A DNA stretch of 64,000 nt, taken from Planctomycetota bacterium. GTDB taxonomy: Bacteria > Planctomycetota > UBA1135. Below the pieces are notes generated by a model. That model was given only the letters and a program-made list of their open reading frames with translations, was not told where the DNA came from and ran no database searches. The stretch spans positions 1 through 64,000 of the forward strand of contig QQUA01000010.1 in assembly GCA_008501825.1 (NCBI GenBank), in the 5' to 3' direction. This document shows positions 47,716-56,935 of the stretch, piece by piece (position 1 is the stretch's first letter; each line of letters begins with the position of its first letter). Position numbers and translations under genes: made by a program.

Positions 47716-50511
47716 ATGGTAGAGCTGCATTTTTGTGAACGTTGCGGGAGAGCCATTCCCGATGCCGAAGTCGAAGGTAGTTTGGTGCTTGCCGAAGAAG
47801 GGCGAGTTTGCGGTCTTTGCCTGGACGAGGAGGAGACGGCGGCGGGAGGAGCTTCCGCGATCAAAGCGGTTTTGCCCTGGCTGTTCATGGTGGCGGTTCT
47901 TGCCGGCGCCGCCTATTTCTTGATGCCCGGCATGTTCGGCTCCAAGGAAGAAGGCAGTGTTGAGGAGGAACAAGTTTCCGTTGCCGGAAAAGAACTTGTC
48001 GAAGTCGAAGATAATTCACCGGCAATGGATTCCCCAACCTTTCCACTCAGCTCTCCTTCAGAGAAAGAGTCGGAAGTCAACGGCGAGGGTGAATTGGAAA
48101 CCCATCCGGAACCTATGCCGCCGGCTCAAGCCGAATCTTCCGTTGCGAAAGTGCCTGCAAATCCTCCTCCTCCGGCGGAAGAGTTGGATGAAAAAATTCC
48201 GGAAGCTTTTCCCGCCATCGGTGGCGGACGAGCGGATGCGACTTTTAATTACCTGAAACAAATGCGGGATGAGTATCAACCCGTTTTCGACAAGTGGAAT
48301 CAACGCCGGCCGAAATCTTATAACTCGGCAGAGGAATTCGGCGACTACGAGAAAGTTTTCAGTCATTGCTTGAAGATGGATTTGGCCAGAGTGGATCCAT
48401 CGCTGGTGGATATAAATCGCCGATTGTGGCGCTTAAGTCGTGATGCCAAACAACACGTGACCAATCAGACGCGGGAACTGAATGAAGCCGGCTTGAAAGA
48501 AAGAATCGCCCGCCAGGAAGCCTTCCAGGAAAATGGAATGGCCCCGCCGGTTGCCAATGTGGGAGCCTTTTTGTTCGATATAAGGTTGACCGGAAATTAC
48601 GACCAGGCGTTGGAGAGAAACTACCGGCGATGGCAAGCTTTGTTCCAGCGTCAGGATCAGTTGGAGAAACGCTGGCGCGAAATTGAATTGGCTTTGCCGG
48701 AAAAATATCCCGGGATGGCGAAGGAGCTGAGGGACTTGTTGGGAGAAGTCATTTATCGTCCGGAGCAGCCAGGTTTATTCGATTATGAACTTCAAATTTC
48801 AGGCGTTCCGGATCCCGTCAAGAGTGCCGCCGCCGCCCGCACGGCATTGGAAGCCGGGCGGCCGGTCATCAGCTACATGTCGGATTGGGCTCATTTGATC
48901 TCCGGTTTGAAAGAGTCGGGAAGCCGGTTGTTTCGTTATCAAGCTTCCGAATTCTTGCAACTGGACCTGGATGGCGTGCATCCCGCCATCGTGGAAACGA
49001 TTTGGCGGGAACTGGAATTATTGGAATTCAAGGACGCCTGGCTTCGGGTCGAGCACGCCGAAGATCACATTTTCGAGCAGGACGGGTTGGATCTGCGCCG
49101 CCGTTCCCTGGTAGTGGATGATCGCGGGCGTTCCTTGAGCGAGCGCGAGGCGATTCGGCGGATTCAAGAATCCCGGCAGCAAATTTTAGATGGATGGGTG
49201 GAAGCCGCTTCTTGGGTGATCAGCGAGCTTCCCGGTGAAAAAGCTGACCTTGAAAAGCTGATTTCCGAGCGATTCGAGTTAGCCGTGGAGCTGCAACCCA
49301 AGGCTGAACTGGATCGCAAGATTCCCATCTCCTTTCGTTCCACTTCGAAGGGAATTCCCGCCACTCCTTTCGTGGTGGAAACCAGCGGTGAGTTGCAAGG
49401 GAGACAATGGGTTGGCCAATATGTTTCCCTGGAAGCGGAATGGATCGCCGATCCCCAGGAACGCCCGGACAAGGGTTTCGGAAGTGATGCTTTCGTGGTC
49501 GGCGATACGTTGTTCGTCAGTGTTCCCAATCATTCCAAACCGAAAATGGTGCGCGGTGGCGTCTTGCAATTCCGTCGCCGCAACGGCCGCTGGCAAGTCG
49601 AGAACTTGATCATGGCCCCGAATGCAAGTTCGGGTAGTCACTTCGGCGATCAATTAGATTTGCAGGACGGGCTTTTGTTCTTGGGCGGAGGAAGTTCAAC
49701 CTTGAACATCCATCGCCAAGAAGACGGAAGGTGGCCCTTTCATCAAAAGTTGGCTTGTCCCGATGACAAAAGATTCGGCTACGGCCCTTTAGAGGTTAGC
49801 GGCTCCTGGCTGGCGGTGGCCGCGGTGATGAACGATCCGCATTCGGTTTACTTGTTTCAGCAGACCTCTTCTGGAAATTGGGAAGTCCACCAGGAATTCA
49901 AACCGGACAGTAATCACTGGACCACCACGTTTGCCAAATCACTCAGCCTCGATGGGGATTGGCTGGCCATCGGGGCGCCCGGTGGGCAAATCGATAAGAA
50001 ACCCACGGAAGCGGTTTATCTGTTCCAACACAACCGGGGTAAGTGGAGCAAGAAATCCGTACTGAAGAAAACTCTCGGAAGAAAGGAGAGAAACCGTTTT
50101 GGCCACGCCGTTTCCCTGGACGGGGACTGGTTGATGGTGGGTTGTCCGAGTGGAAAGCAAACTTTTTCTTCCGAGGGTTTCGTGGAGGTGTACCAAAGAT
50201 CCGGGAATTCCTGGCGCCGGAGACAGGTGCTCACCGCGAAGATTCCCCGCGTTGGAAATGATTTCGGCTACACCGTTTCGGTGGAAAACGGCCACGCTCT
50301 GATCGGAACTTATAGAGGTGGGGTGTACCAATTCGCTTTGAAGGATGGAAAATGGCACGAGGTTCGGAAAATCGTGCCCCATCCTGGCATCGGCCCCCAA
50401 ATAGGTTTCGGCGCCACCCGCATCTGCAATGGCTACGCGATCTTAGGCACTATCCCCGATTGGCGACGCCCGGATCCCGCTCGAGTTCTAGGATTTCTGC
50501 GACTCGAATAG
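47716..50511 (+). CDS. Zinc-ribbon, membrane-anchored FG-GAP-like protein
   Basis: A 931-residue protein with an unusual order. A zinc ribbon (HFCERCGRAIPD...CGLCLDEEE) is at about 5-40, a membrane segment at about 52-70 (VLPWLFMVAVLAGAAYFLM), an acidic Pro-rich linker to about 170, a helical region to about 530, then a beta-propeller with FG-GAP-like units (SLSLDGDWLAIGAPGG, AVSLDGDWLMVGCPSG). The ribbon would be cytoplasmic and the propeller outside. ATG 47716 is chosen over a TTG two codons earlier. It lies 124 bases after the FHA gene. Function unknown; propellers of this type bind ligands or partner proteins. Confidence 0.75.
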   Translation: MVELHFCERCGRAIPDAEVEGSLVLAEEGRVCGLCLDEEETAAGGASAIKAVLPWLFMVAVLAGAAYFLMPGMFGSKEEGSVEEEQVSVAGKELVEVEDNSPAMDSPTFPLSSPSEKESEVNGEGELETHPEPMPPAQAESSVAKVPANPPPPAEELDEKIPEAFPAIGGGRADATFNYLKQMRDEYQPVFDKWNQRRPKSYNSAEEFGDYEKVFSHCLKMDLARVDPSLVDINRRLWRLSRDAKQHVTNQTRELNEAGLKERIARQEAFQENGMAPPVANVGAFLFDIRLTGNYDQALERNYRRWQALFQRQDQLEKRWREIELALPEKYPGMAKELRDLLGEVIYRPEQPGLFDYELQISGVPDPVKSAAAARTALEAGRPVISYMSDWAHLISGLKESGSRLFRYQASEFLQLDLDGVHPAIVETIWRELELLEFKDAWLRVEHAEDHIFEQDGLDLRRRSLVVDDRGRSLSEREAIRRIQESRQQILDGWVEAASWVISELPGEKADLEKLISERFELAVELQPKAELDRKIPISFRSTSKGIPATPFVVETSGELQGRQWVGQYVSLEAEWIADPQERPDKGFGSDAFVVGDTLFVSVPNHSKPKMVRGGVLQFRRRNGRWQVENLIMAPNASSGSHFGDQLDLQDGLLFLGGGSSTLNIHRQEDGRWPFHQKLACPDDKRFGYGPLEVSGSWLAVAAVMNDPHSVYLFQQTSSGNWEVHQEFKPDSNHWTTTFAKSLSLDGDWLAIGAPGGQIDKKPTEAVYLFQHNRGKWSKKSVLKKTLGRKERNRFGHAVSLDGDWLMVGCPSGKQTFSSEGFVEVYQRSGNSWRRRQVLTAKIPRVGNDFGYTVSVENGHALIGTYRGGVYQFALKDGKWHEVRKIVPHPGIGPQIGFGATRICNGYAILGTIPDWRRPDPARVLGFLRLE

Positions 50512-50644
50512 CCCGCTCAACGCCTTGGTATCCCCTCTTCGGCAATCCCAGGACTGAAATTCTGTCATTGGCAAACAACTTGGTATAAGGGATAGAGCCG
50601 CAGAATTTCCCTTGCCGGCTTCCCTGAAAAATTGAGGGTTCATC

Positions 50645-52318
50645 ATGACCACCGGATGGAAAACTACCGCGCTATCCGTTTCCTGCTTGTTGGCTTTGGC
50701 AGACTTTACTCCGGCTCAGATCGGCGGAGACTGGAATAAGGTTATCGAGGTTTACGCGGACCCTCTGACCAGTGAGCTTTTCGCCACCCGGGTAGCGATA
50801 GCCGGAGATACCAACGGTGACGGGGTTTCCGATTTCCTGATTTCCGACTACTACTCCGACGTGAGTTTTTACGACTCAGGTTCAATCTTCCTCTATTCCG
50901 GTCTTGACGGCAGCCAGTTGTTTGAGGCTCATGGTGCAGGCGAGTGCTTCGAATTCGGGCGAGGAATTGCCGGCGCCGGTGATCTTGACCTGGACGGTCT
51001 CAACGATTTCCTGATCGGGGAGCCGGGGGACTACAGCAGTAATGGCACCGTATATATCTATTCGGGCAACGGGTCAGTCCTGCACGCTCTTACGGGGCCC
51101 AGTACCCAAACCAATTTTGGAGAAGTGCTGATCAGTTTGGATGATCTGAATGGCGACGGTCGGAGAGATTTCATCGTTGCGGCGCCGGATTCGTCCACCA
51201 GCGGCTTGATCTACAACGGGGAAGTCTTCGTCTATTCCGGAGTAGCTCCCTACCCTCTTCTCTATTCATTGGAAGGCTCTCTGGATGATTCAAGTTTCGG
51301 GCACAGTCTCGGGGCGTTGGGAGACGTGGATTTCGATGGCAGAGCAGACTTCGTGGTTGGAGAGCCGGTTTGGGCCAATGGAATTGGTTATGTCCATGTG
51401 ATCTCCGGAGCCACTGGAAACGTCATTCGCTCGCATCAGGGAACGACCGCCGACCAAACCCAGTACATAGGAACGGTCGTTTCTGGAGTCGGAGACGTGA
51501 ACGGTGACGGCGTGGACGATTATGTGGCCAGCGCCGGTTATGGCGGCGGCGACTACGGAGGCGGATTCGTGCAATGTTATTCCGGGCTAGACGGCGCCCT
51601 GTTGTGGGAATTCCATGGGGTTTCCCTTTGGCAGGGTTTCGGCGCTTCCCTGGCCGCCGGTGGCGACACCGATGGAAATGGGACGAAGGAAGTTCTGGTC
51701 GGATCACCCTGGCAAGATCTATACCCCGGCTCAGGGCAAGGGGCGATTTACGTATTGGAAGGAGCGAACGGCCAGATTCATTCCACCGCCACGGTGCCCA
51801 CCGGGCGAGCCGGAGTTGGAATCGCGGTTGCCGGCAACTTTGATTTGGACGGAGACGGTAAATCGGAAATCCTGGCAGGAGCTGAATGGGCTTTTCAGGG
51901 TGCTGCATTCGTTTTTTCGGACGTCACACCGTATTTGGCTGGCACCGGTTCCACTCTGTCCGCCGGAAGTGGCGGGTCCGTGATTTACAATTTGGATTTC
52001 CCAAGCAATGCGGCGTTTTATTACTACAAGATCTTGATTTCTACCACCGGTACCGGGCCGTCTTTCATCGGAGACCTGCCGCTACCTCTTACCTATGACT
52101 ACCAATTGGTGCAAAGCTATCTGGGGAATTACCCGTCCGTCACCCAAAACTTCACTGGAGTGCTGGATCAAAGTGGAAATGCGATTGCGACTTTAAACGC
52201 TTCCAGCTTACCGGGGGCAACCATCGGCCAAATCTACTACCTGGCTGCCATCGCCGGCCCGGTGTGGGGGCCTTGGACTCACACCAGCAACGCTCTATCT
52301 CTCGAAATTGTGCCCTAA
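50645..52318 (+). CDS. Secreted FG-GAP (integrin alpha-like) repeat protein
   Basis: A 557-residue protein with a signal peptide (about 1-24). About seven FG-GAP repeats follow, each with a calcium-binding D-x-D/N-x-D-G loop, such as GDTNGDGVSDFLI, GDLDLDGLNDFLI and GDVNGDGVDDYVA. They form a beta-propeller. The last 130 residues are a beta-rich C-terminal domain like those in planctomycete surface proteins. A GAGGG ribosome-binding site precedes the ATG. It is probably extracellular and adhesive. Confidence 0.9.
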   Translation: MTTGWKTTALSVSCLLALADFTPAQIGGDWNKVIEVYADPLTSELFATRVAIAGDTNGDGVSDFLISDYYSDVSFYDSGSIFLYSGLDGSQLFEAHGAGECFEFGRGIAGAGDLDLDGLNDFLIGEPGDYSSNGTVYIYSGNGSVLHALTGPSTQTNFGEVLISLDDLNGDGRRDFIVAAPDSSTSGLIYNGEVFVYSGVAPYPLLYSLEGSLDDSSFGHSLGALGDVDFDGRADFVVGEPVWANGIGYVHVISGATGNVIRSHQGTTADQTQYIGTVVSGVGDVNGDGVDDYVASAGYGGGDYGGGFVQCYSGLDGALLWEFHGVSLWQGFGASLAAGGDTDGNGTKEVLVGSPWQDLYPGSGQGAIYVLEGANGQIHSTATVPTGRAGVGIAVAGNFDLDGDGKSEILAGAEWAFQGAAFVFSDVTPYLAGTGSTLSAGSGGSVIYNLDFPSNAAFYYYKILISTTGTGPSFIGDLPLPLTYDYQLVQSYLGNYPSVTQNFTGVLDQSGNAIATLNASSLPGATIGQIYYLAAIAGPVWGPWTHTSNALSLEIVP

Positions 52319-52380
52319 ACCTTTCGGAGTTCAGGCGCGGGATTTAAGCCGGAAATTGTAGACATCCAAGTACCGGACAC

Positions 52381-52408
52381 CGGGCATGCCCGATGACCGT
52401 TTGTCATC
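52381..52408. terminator. Small palindromes between convergent genes
   Basis: A perfect 12-base palindrome CGGGCATGCCCG (52381-52392) abuts a hairpin GATGAC-CGTTT-GTCATC (52392-52408) at the convergent gene ends. They could act as a bidirectional terminator, but no T tract is present. Confidence 0.3.
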
Positions 52409-53000
52409 CTGCGTGTAGACGTTTGCGGGCGATCGCCAACATCTTCAATTCCGCCGGAGTCATGTCGTCGGGATACTCGAGTTCCTCGAGCAGCTTGACT
52501 ACAGCTATGTAGTTTTTGATTCGAAAGGCCTCTCGTGCCTTGGAACGCCTCCTCGTATCGCCAACAGATTGGATCAGGAGCTGGCGTTGCCGAATCCGGT
52601 TTTCATTTTCTTCTGCTGCAGCCGCTTGAGCGAGAACCTTGCCATTTCCAGCCAGAAAGTCGGCCACGATCAGGTATAGGTCACAAGCCAGATTTCGGAA
52701 TGCCGCCATCGGATCGTCTTCAGGGAAACCAGGAAATTGACTGTCGCCTTCGATTCCCAGCGCAGTCACATAGGCTGTATGCGAAGTACTTTGGTTGCCA
52801 ATGCAGTAACGAACCAAACCGAGGCTCCATCGATAGTGCAATTTGATCTTGCGATGGCCGCAAGATAGCTCCGCCTGGCAATATTTCCCACCCGACGAAG
52901 GACCTGTCCTTACAATGCGAAAAGAGAAACCTTCAGGTCCGAGCACCTGCATAAGGATTTTCGCCCCTTCCCGCATCCTTTTCTCCGGGTCGTGCGGCAT
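52404..53000 (-). CDS. Protein of unknown function
   Basis: A 198-residue soluble protein. The first 110 residues alternate strands (FSFRIVRTGPSSGGKYCQAE, IKLHYRWSLGLVRYCIGN) and a helix; the rest is helical and charged, ending in ELEYPDDMTPAELKMLAIAR. I do not recognise the family. It starts 15 bases after the stop of the membrane protein gene and may be co-transcribed with it. A contact-dependent immunity protein is a thought prompted by the paired small membrane protein, with no sequence support. Confidence 0.6.
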   Translation of the reverse strand: MPHDPEKRMREGAKILMQVLGPEGFSFRIVRTGPSSGGKYCQAELSCGHRKIKLHYRWSLGLVRYCIGNQSTSHTAYVTALGIEGDSQFPGFPEDDPMAAFRNLACDLYLIVADFLAGNGKVLAQAAAAEENENRIRQRQLLIQSVGDTRRRSKAREAFRIKNYIAVVKLLEELEYPDDMTPAELKMLAIARKRLHAG

Positions 53001-53015
53001 ATCGATCAGGAAACG

Positions 53016-53492
53016 CTATGGCTCGCCGAGGTCCGTTAATGCGTCTGTTGGACGTTTATTGTTTGAGGTTCTTTTGTATGCGCGGCGCTGTTTGACTAAA
53101 GAAACCATCGCTGTGGTGAGCAGGCAGGGGATACCCATTAAAACTCCCAAGATGACTGCGGCTCGAAGGGTGGCTTCGGTAGCCGTGCCGTAATGGGCAA
53201 GTATGGCTTGATCGGTGATCGGCCAATGTCCCCGATGAACTTGGGTTAGAGCTACTTTTGCCACTGCAACTCCCACAGCGATGCTGCTGCCGCAAAAGGA
53301 AATCAACAGTGGTCGCCTCGGTGCGGCGAGAGAACAGGCTATACCCAAAATCAGGCCGGCCAAGGCTGGCCACGCGGCATGCGTATAGGTTCCCATCATG
53401 CCCACTCCGACCCAGTAACCGGCCATCAAGCCTAAGCCCACTGCGACCAACCATCCTCTAGCTTGATTTTGATGTCCTCTACGACTGTTCAT
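53016..53492 (-). CDS. Small membrane protein of unknown function
   Basis: A 158-residue protein starting at ATG 53492. Four hydrophobic segments are visible (WLVAVGLGLMAGYWVGVGM, WPALAGLILGIACSLA, LLISFCGSSIAVGVAVA and LRAAVILGVLMGIPCLLTTA). The C-terminus is polar. An in-frame extension to 53597 has no start signal. No family recognised; paired with the next gene downstream. Confidence 0.6.
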   Translation of the reverse strand: MNSRRGHQNQARGWLVAVGLGLMAGYWVGVGMMGTYTHAAWPALAGLILGIACSLAAPRRPLLISFCGSSIAVGVAVAKVALTQVHRGHWPITDQAILAHYGTATEATLRAAVILGVLMGIPCLLTTAMVSLVKQRRAYKRTSNNKRPTDALTDLGEP

Positions 53493-53627
53493 GCCGTCAC
53501 ACCATCTATTCCTGACGCCGCCTGACACCGAAAGGGGCTCTGCGATTTTACCCGCCAAGAGCGCCTTCACCGGGTCGGTTTCCGTAACCCGCCTCATCCC
53601 ATGAAAGGGCCCTTGAGAAACTCTTTC

Positions 53628-54668
53628 TTAAGAAACTCGAATTTCTCGCAATACGCCGTCGACGATTTCAGCGCAGCGTCGCCATGGAAAGCGGCTTGCT
53701 TGGGCCAAGAGCTCGTTGGCGGAAGGAGGATGACTTTGCATGGCCTGCCATTGGCGGCGAAAGTCTTGTTCGCTTCCAGCTTGAAAATACCGAGCTGCCT
53801 CGCCTCCGACTTCTCGATGGGGCGGCAAATCGCTGGCTAACACCGGGCAGCCTTGCGCCATGGCTTCGGCCAGGGGCAAACCGAAGCCCTCATAAGTGGA
53901 TGGGCACAGGGTGGCGGCGGCCCTTCGGTACAACTCGCCCAGTTCCGTATCGGAGGCGGAGCGGACTTCAACGCCAGGAGGCAGTTGGTCGGATACCCGG
54001 CCCACCAAAACCAGGGGTGGGGGCCCGGGCAAGCCGCTCCAGGCTTGCAACAACCAGCGCAAATTCTTGCGCCGGCTCCAGGGGCCCACAGCCAACAGGA
54101 AGTCCTCCCGTGCCGGACTTTCCATGGCCACTGGAAAGTGATCGCAGCCGTTGGGGCTCAGGACCACCCGACTGTGGGGAAACCGGCGGCGCACGGCGGC
54201 GGCGGTGAACTCAGACGGCGCAAGGATGGCCGCCGCCTTCGCCGCGGCCTTGGGAATCACTCGCTTGGTCCACCATTTCCGGCCCAAAGACAGGCTCTCG
54301 GGCCTGTCCCACGCGCGCAGGTCGTGAATCATCAAGGCAAAGGGCAGATCGACCGGAGCTGGCGGGGTTTCGGTCATGAAGACCGTGGCGCCTAAGCGAC
54401 GGCCGTGGGCCGCCATGGCCGGCCGAGCCAGGGCGCTACGCAAAGGCCCGGGGTGAGCCGGGACGTCCAAAATCACGATTTCGACCCCAGGCAAATCCTT
54501 GAACAGCGTTTCCGCGCCGCGGTTTACGAACAGGATCGGCTGCCAACCCCGGGAAGCCAAACGCGGCAGCAAGCAGTGAGTCCGGCGGGCGGCTCCGGTC
54601 ATCACCGGGTCGTAGGAGGTGCCGTCCACCGCCAAGCGGGCAGAGGAAAGGCCTGGCCGCAGTTTCAT
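53628..54668 (-). CDS. Glycosyltransferase, GT4-like
   Basis: A 346-residue GT-B fold glycosyltransferase. The C-terminal half has the donor-binding pattern: LLAVGPWSRRKNLRWLLQAW, LVLVGRVS and STYEGFGLPLAEAMAQGCPV, the E-x7-E motif of retaining GT4 enzymes. ATG 54668 overlaps the stop of the preceding glycosyltransferase gene. It would transfer an activated sugar to a growing polysaccharide at the cytoplasmic face. It is the last gene of a five-gene leftward operon. Confidence 0.85.
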   Translation of the reverse strand: MKLRPGLSSARLAVDGTSYDPVMTGAARRTHCLLPRLASRGWQPILFVNRGAETLFKDLPGVEIVILDVPAHPGPLRSALARPAMAAHGRRLGATVFMTETPPAPVDLPFALMIHDLRAWDRPESLSLGRKWWTKRVIPKAAAKAAAILAPSEFTAAAVRRRFPHSRVVLSPNGCDHFPVAMESPAREDFLLAVGPWSRRKNLRWLLQAWSGLPGPPPLVLVGRVSDQLPPGVEVRSASDTELGELYRRAAATLCPSTYEGFGLPLAEAMAQGCPVLASDLPPHREVGGEAARYFQAGSEQDFRRQWQAMQSHPPSANELLAQASRFPWRRCAEIVDGVLREIRVS

Positions 54669-55777
54669 GACACCAGTTCGGCCCAAAGCTCTTGCAGGCG
54701 ATGGCACGGCCCGTGTTCGGGAAAAGCCGCCGCCCGCTCTCGGCCCCGGCGAATCCAGCGCTCCCGTTGCTCCAGGCTGACCTTCAGGACGGCTTCGGCC
54801 ACTTCCAAAGGCTTTTCAAAATCCACCAAAACGGCGCCGTCCCCAGCGACTTCCGGCAGGGCCGCCCTGCGGTTGGCGATGACCGGGACACCGGCGGCCA
54901 TCGCCTCCAAAATCGGAATGCCGAAGCCTTCGGATTCACTTGGCATCAAGAACACGTCGGCTCCGGCGTAAATCGCCGGTAGGTCTGATTCGGCGACGTA
55001 GCCGGGAAGGTGCAGGCGGTCCTGCAAACCCAAGCGCATGGCCAAATCCCGGCTTTCCAGGAGTTGGCGATTGTGGGGGCCGGCCAACACCAGGTGATGC
55101 GGGCCGCCGGTTCGATCCAGCAGTACCCGAAAAGCCCGCACTGCGTGGGGAAGGCCCTTGCGCTTCAAAGCCCGTCCAACGGTGAGCAAATAAGGCGCTT
55201 GGGCCGGCAAGCCGTACCGTTCGGCCATGGCTTGGCGCCGAGCTTCGGCTTGGTGAAATCGGCTTTCTACACCGTGGTAAACGGTGCGGCATTTGTCCGC
55301 CGCTTGAGGGTGGCGAACCGAGAAATTTTGCCGGGTTCGATCACTGACGCAGACGATTCGATCCGCTGCCTTGGCCATCAAACTGGTGATCAAGCGACGC
55401 CGGTGCAAGTTGCCTTCGTCTTCCACTCCCCGGGTTTCCAACCAGGAAAGTTCGTGCAAGGTGGCGACTTTCGGTTTGTCCAGCAATAAAGGAATGGCTT
55501 GAACCGGCGAATACCAAAGATGGACGCCTTCTCGATTGGCGAATGGCGGCACCAGTCGTTCTCGCCACAGCAGCTTGGGGGCGTCGGCGGCCAATTCCAC
55601 CATGCGGAACCAGTGCTTTTCAATCGAGGGCAATAGTTGAGGCCGTTTCGGAGCCACCAGTAAATAGTCGTGGCCGCCTGGATCCCGATCCAGGCACCGC
55701 AACAATTGCAACAACGCTTTTTCCACTCCGGTGGCGTAGGGCCGATCCAAAGGGGAAACGTCAATGGCGATGCGCAT
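54665..55777 (-). CDS. Glycosyltransferase, GT4-like
   Basis: A 370-residue GT4 enzyme. N-terminal acceptor domain begins MRIAIDVSPLDRPYATGVEK; the donor domain has LLTVGRALKRKGLPHAVRAF and PSESEGFGIPILEAMAAGVP. It is co-translated with the downstream glycosyltransferase gene through an ATGA overlap. Sugar and linkage cannot be read from sequence. Part of the polysaccharide operon 59234-53628. Confidence 0.88.
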   Translation of the reverse strand: MRIAIDVSPLDRPYATGVEKALLQLLRCLDRDPGGHDYLLVAPKRPQLLPSIEKHWFRMVELAADAPKLLWRERLVPPFANREGVHLWYSPVQAIPLLLDKPKVATLHELSWLETRGVEDEGNLHRRRLITSLMAKAADRIVCVSDRTRQNFSVRHPQAADKCRTVYHGVESRFHQAEARRQAMAERYGLPAQAPYLLTVGRALKRKGLPHAVRAFRVLLDRTGGPHHLVLAGPHNRQLLESRDLAMRLGLQDRLHLPGYVAESDLPAIYAGADVFLMPSESEGFGIPILEAMAAGVPVIANRRAALPEVAGDGAVLVDFEKPLEVAEAVLKVSLEQRERWIRRGRERAAAFPEHGPCHRLQELWAELVS

Positions 55778-55813
55778 GCCTGGTTCTCCTCGAGCCGGCC
55801 GGAGCCGAGTGGA

Positions 55814-56929
55814 TTAAGCCACGGGGGTGGCGGCGAGGGAAGAAGCCTCTTGGTAAACCTGGAAAGTGGTTTCCGCCGCACCGTGCCAGGTGAATTCTTT
55901 CGATCGCAGGTGCAACACCGCCGCCGCTTGTTTGCGCCACCAATCTTCAGCCAGGATCCGTTCGATGCCTTCTTGGATCGAATCGATGTTGGCCGGATCG
56001 ACCAGCATGGCTCCCTTGCCGGCAACCCAAGCCGGAGCCGTACTTCGGCCGACGATGACCGGAATCTGGCAGGCCATGGCTTCCAAAACCGGGAGACCGA
56101 AGCCTTCGTGAAGGGAGGGGTACAGCAACGCCATGGCACCGCGATAAAGCTCCAGCAAATCGTGATCGCTGGCTTCCTTGACCCAACGGATGCGCTTGCG
56201 ATGGCGGGATCGTTCCATCCGAGCGATGAAATCCTCGTATTCCCATCCGGGACTTCCGGCAATCACCCAATCCGGAGCTTCATTCTTGTCCCACAGGTTT
56301 TCCAAAGCCACCAAGGTGCGGCAATGGTTCTTGCGCGGTTCGATGGTGCCGACGGTTAGCAAATACGGCGCTGCGTCCTTTTCCTTGGCTTCGCCAGGTT
56401 GAAACAACGGGTTGACCCCGTTGGGGACCACACGAACCTTGTTCGGATCCACGCCCATGAGTTCGGCGTCGCGGCGTCCGGTTTCCGATACCACGATGAC
56501 CAAGTGAGCCTTGCTGATGGCGTTGCGCACCCGGTTCAGCAAGGTGGTGGTGTTCATGCCGTGAAAGTTCGGATCGACGGCGAAGGCGGCGTCGTGGAGG
56601 GTCAACACCCGAGCGGCGTGGCGGACTTCCGGATAGACGTAATCGGTGTAGTGGAAAACGTCGATCTTGGCCGGAAAGCGTCCGGCGTCCAGGCCGGGCA
56701 GTTGATTGACCAAGTTCATGGCCCGAGCTGGCAACCATCCCCGGTGCAAGCGGGTCCGGCCGGGTTCCAGATCTTTGGGAATGTCCAAGCCGCCGCGCCA
56801 AGCCGGAGCGAACAACTCCAAAAAAGGCTGTTCCGGAAGCTTGCTGAGGGCTCCAGCCAACTCGCGGGCGTAGCGGCCGATGCCGGCGCGGTTGAACAGG
56901 GCGGGACGAATGTCGAAGCCGACCTTCAT
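55814..56929 (-). CDS. Glycosyltransferase, GT4-like
   Basis: A 371-residue GT4 enzyme. It starts MKVGFDIRPALFNRAGIGRYARE, the glycine-rich loop of the acceptor domain, and has LLTVGTIEPRKNHCRTLVAL and PSLHEGFGLPVLEAMACQIP in the donor domain. It resembles mannosyl/glucosyl transferases of exopolysaccharide clusters. It follows the flippase gene after six bases. Confidence 0.88.
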   Translation of the reverse strand: MKVGFDIRPALFNRAGIGRYARELAGALSKLPEQPFLELFAPAWRGGLDIPKDLEPGRTRLHRGWLPARAMNLVNQLPGLDAGRFPAKIDVFHYTDYVYPEVRHAARVLTLHDAAFAVDPNFHGMNTTTLLNRVRNAISKAHLVIVVSETGRRDAELMGVDPNKVRVVPNGVNPLFQPGEAKEKDAAPYLLTVGTIEPRKNHCRTLVALENLWDKNEAPDWVIAGSPGWEYEDFIARMERSRHRKRIRWVKEASDHDLLELYRGAMALLYPSLHEGFGLPVLEAMACQIPVIVGRSTAPAWVAGKGAMLVDPANIDSIQEGIERILAEDWWRKQAAAVLHLRSKEFTWHGAAETTFQVYQEASSLAATPVA

Positions 56930-56935
56930 GATGGT

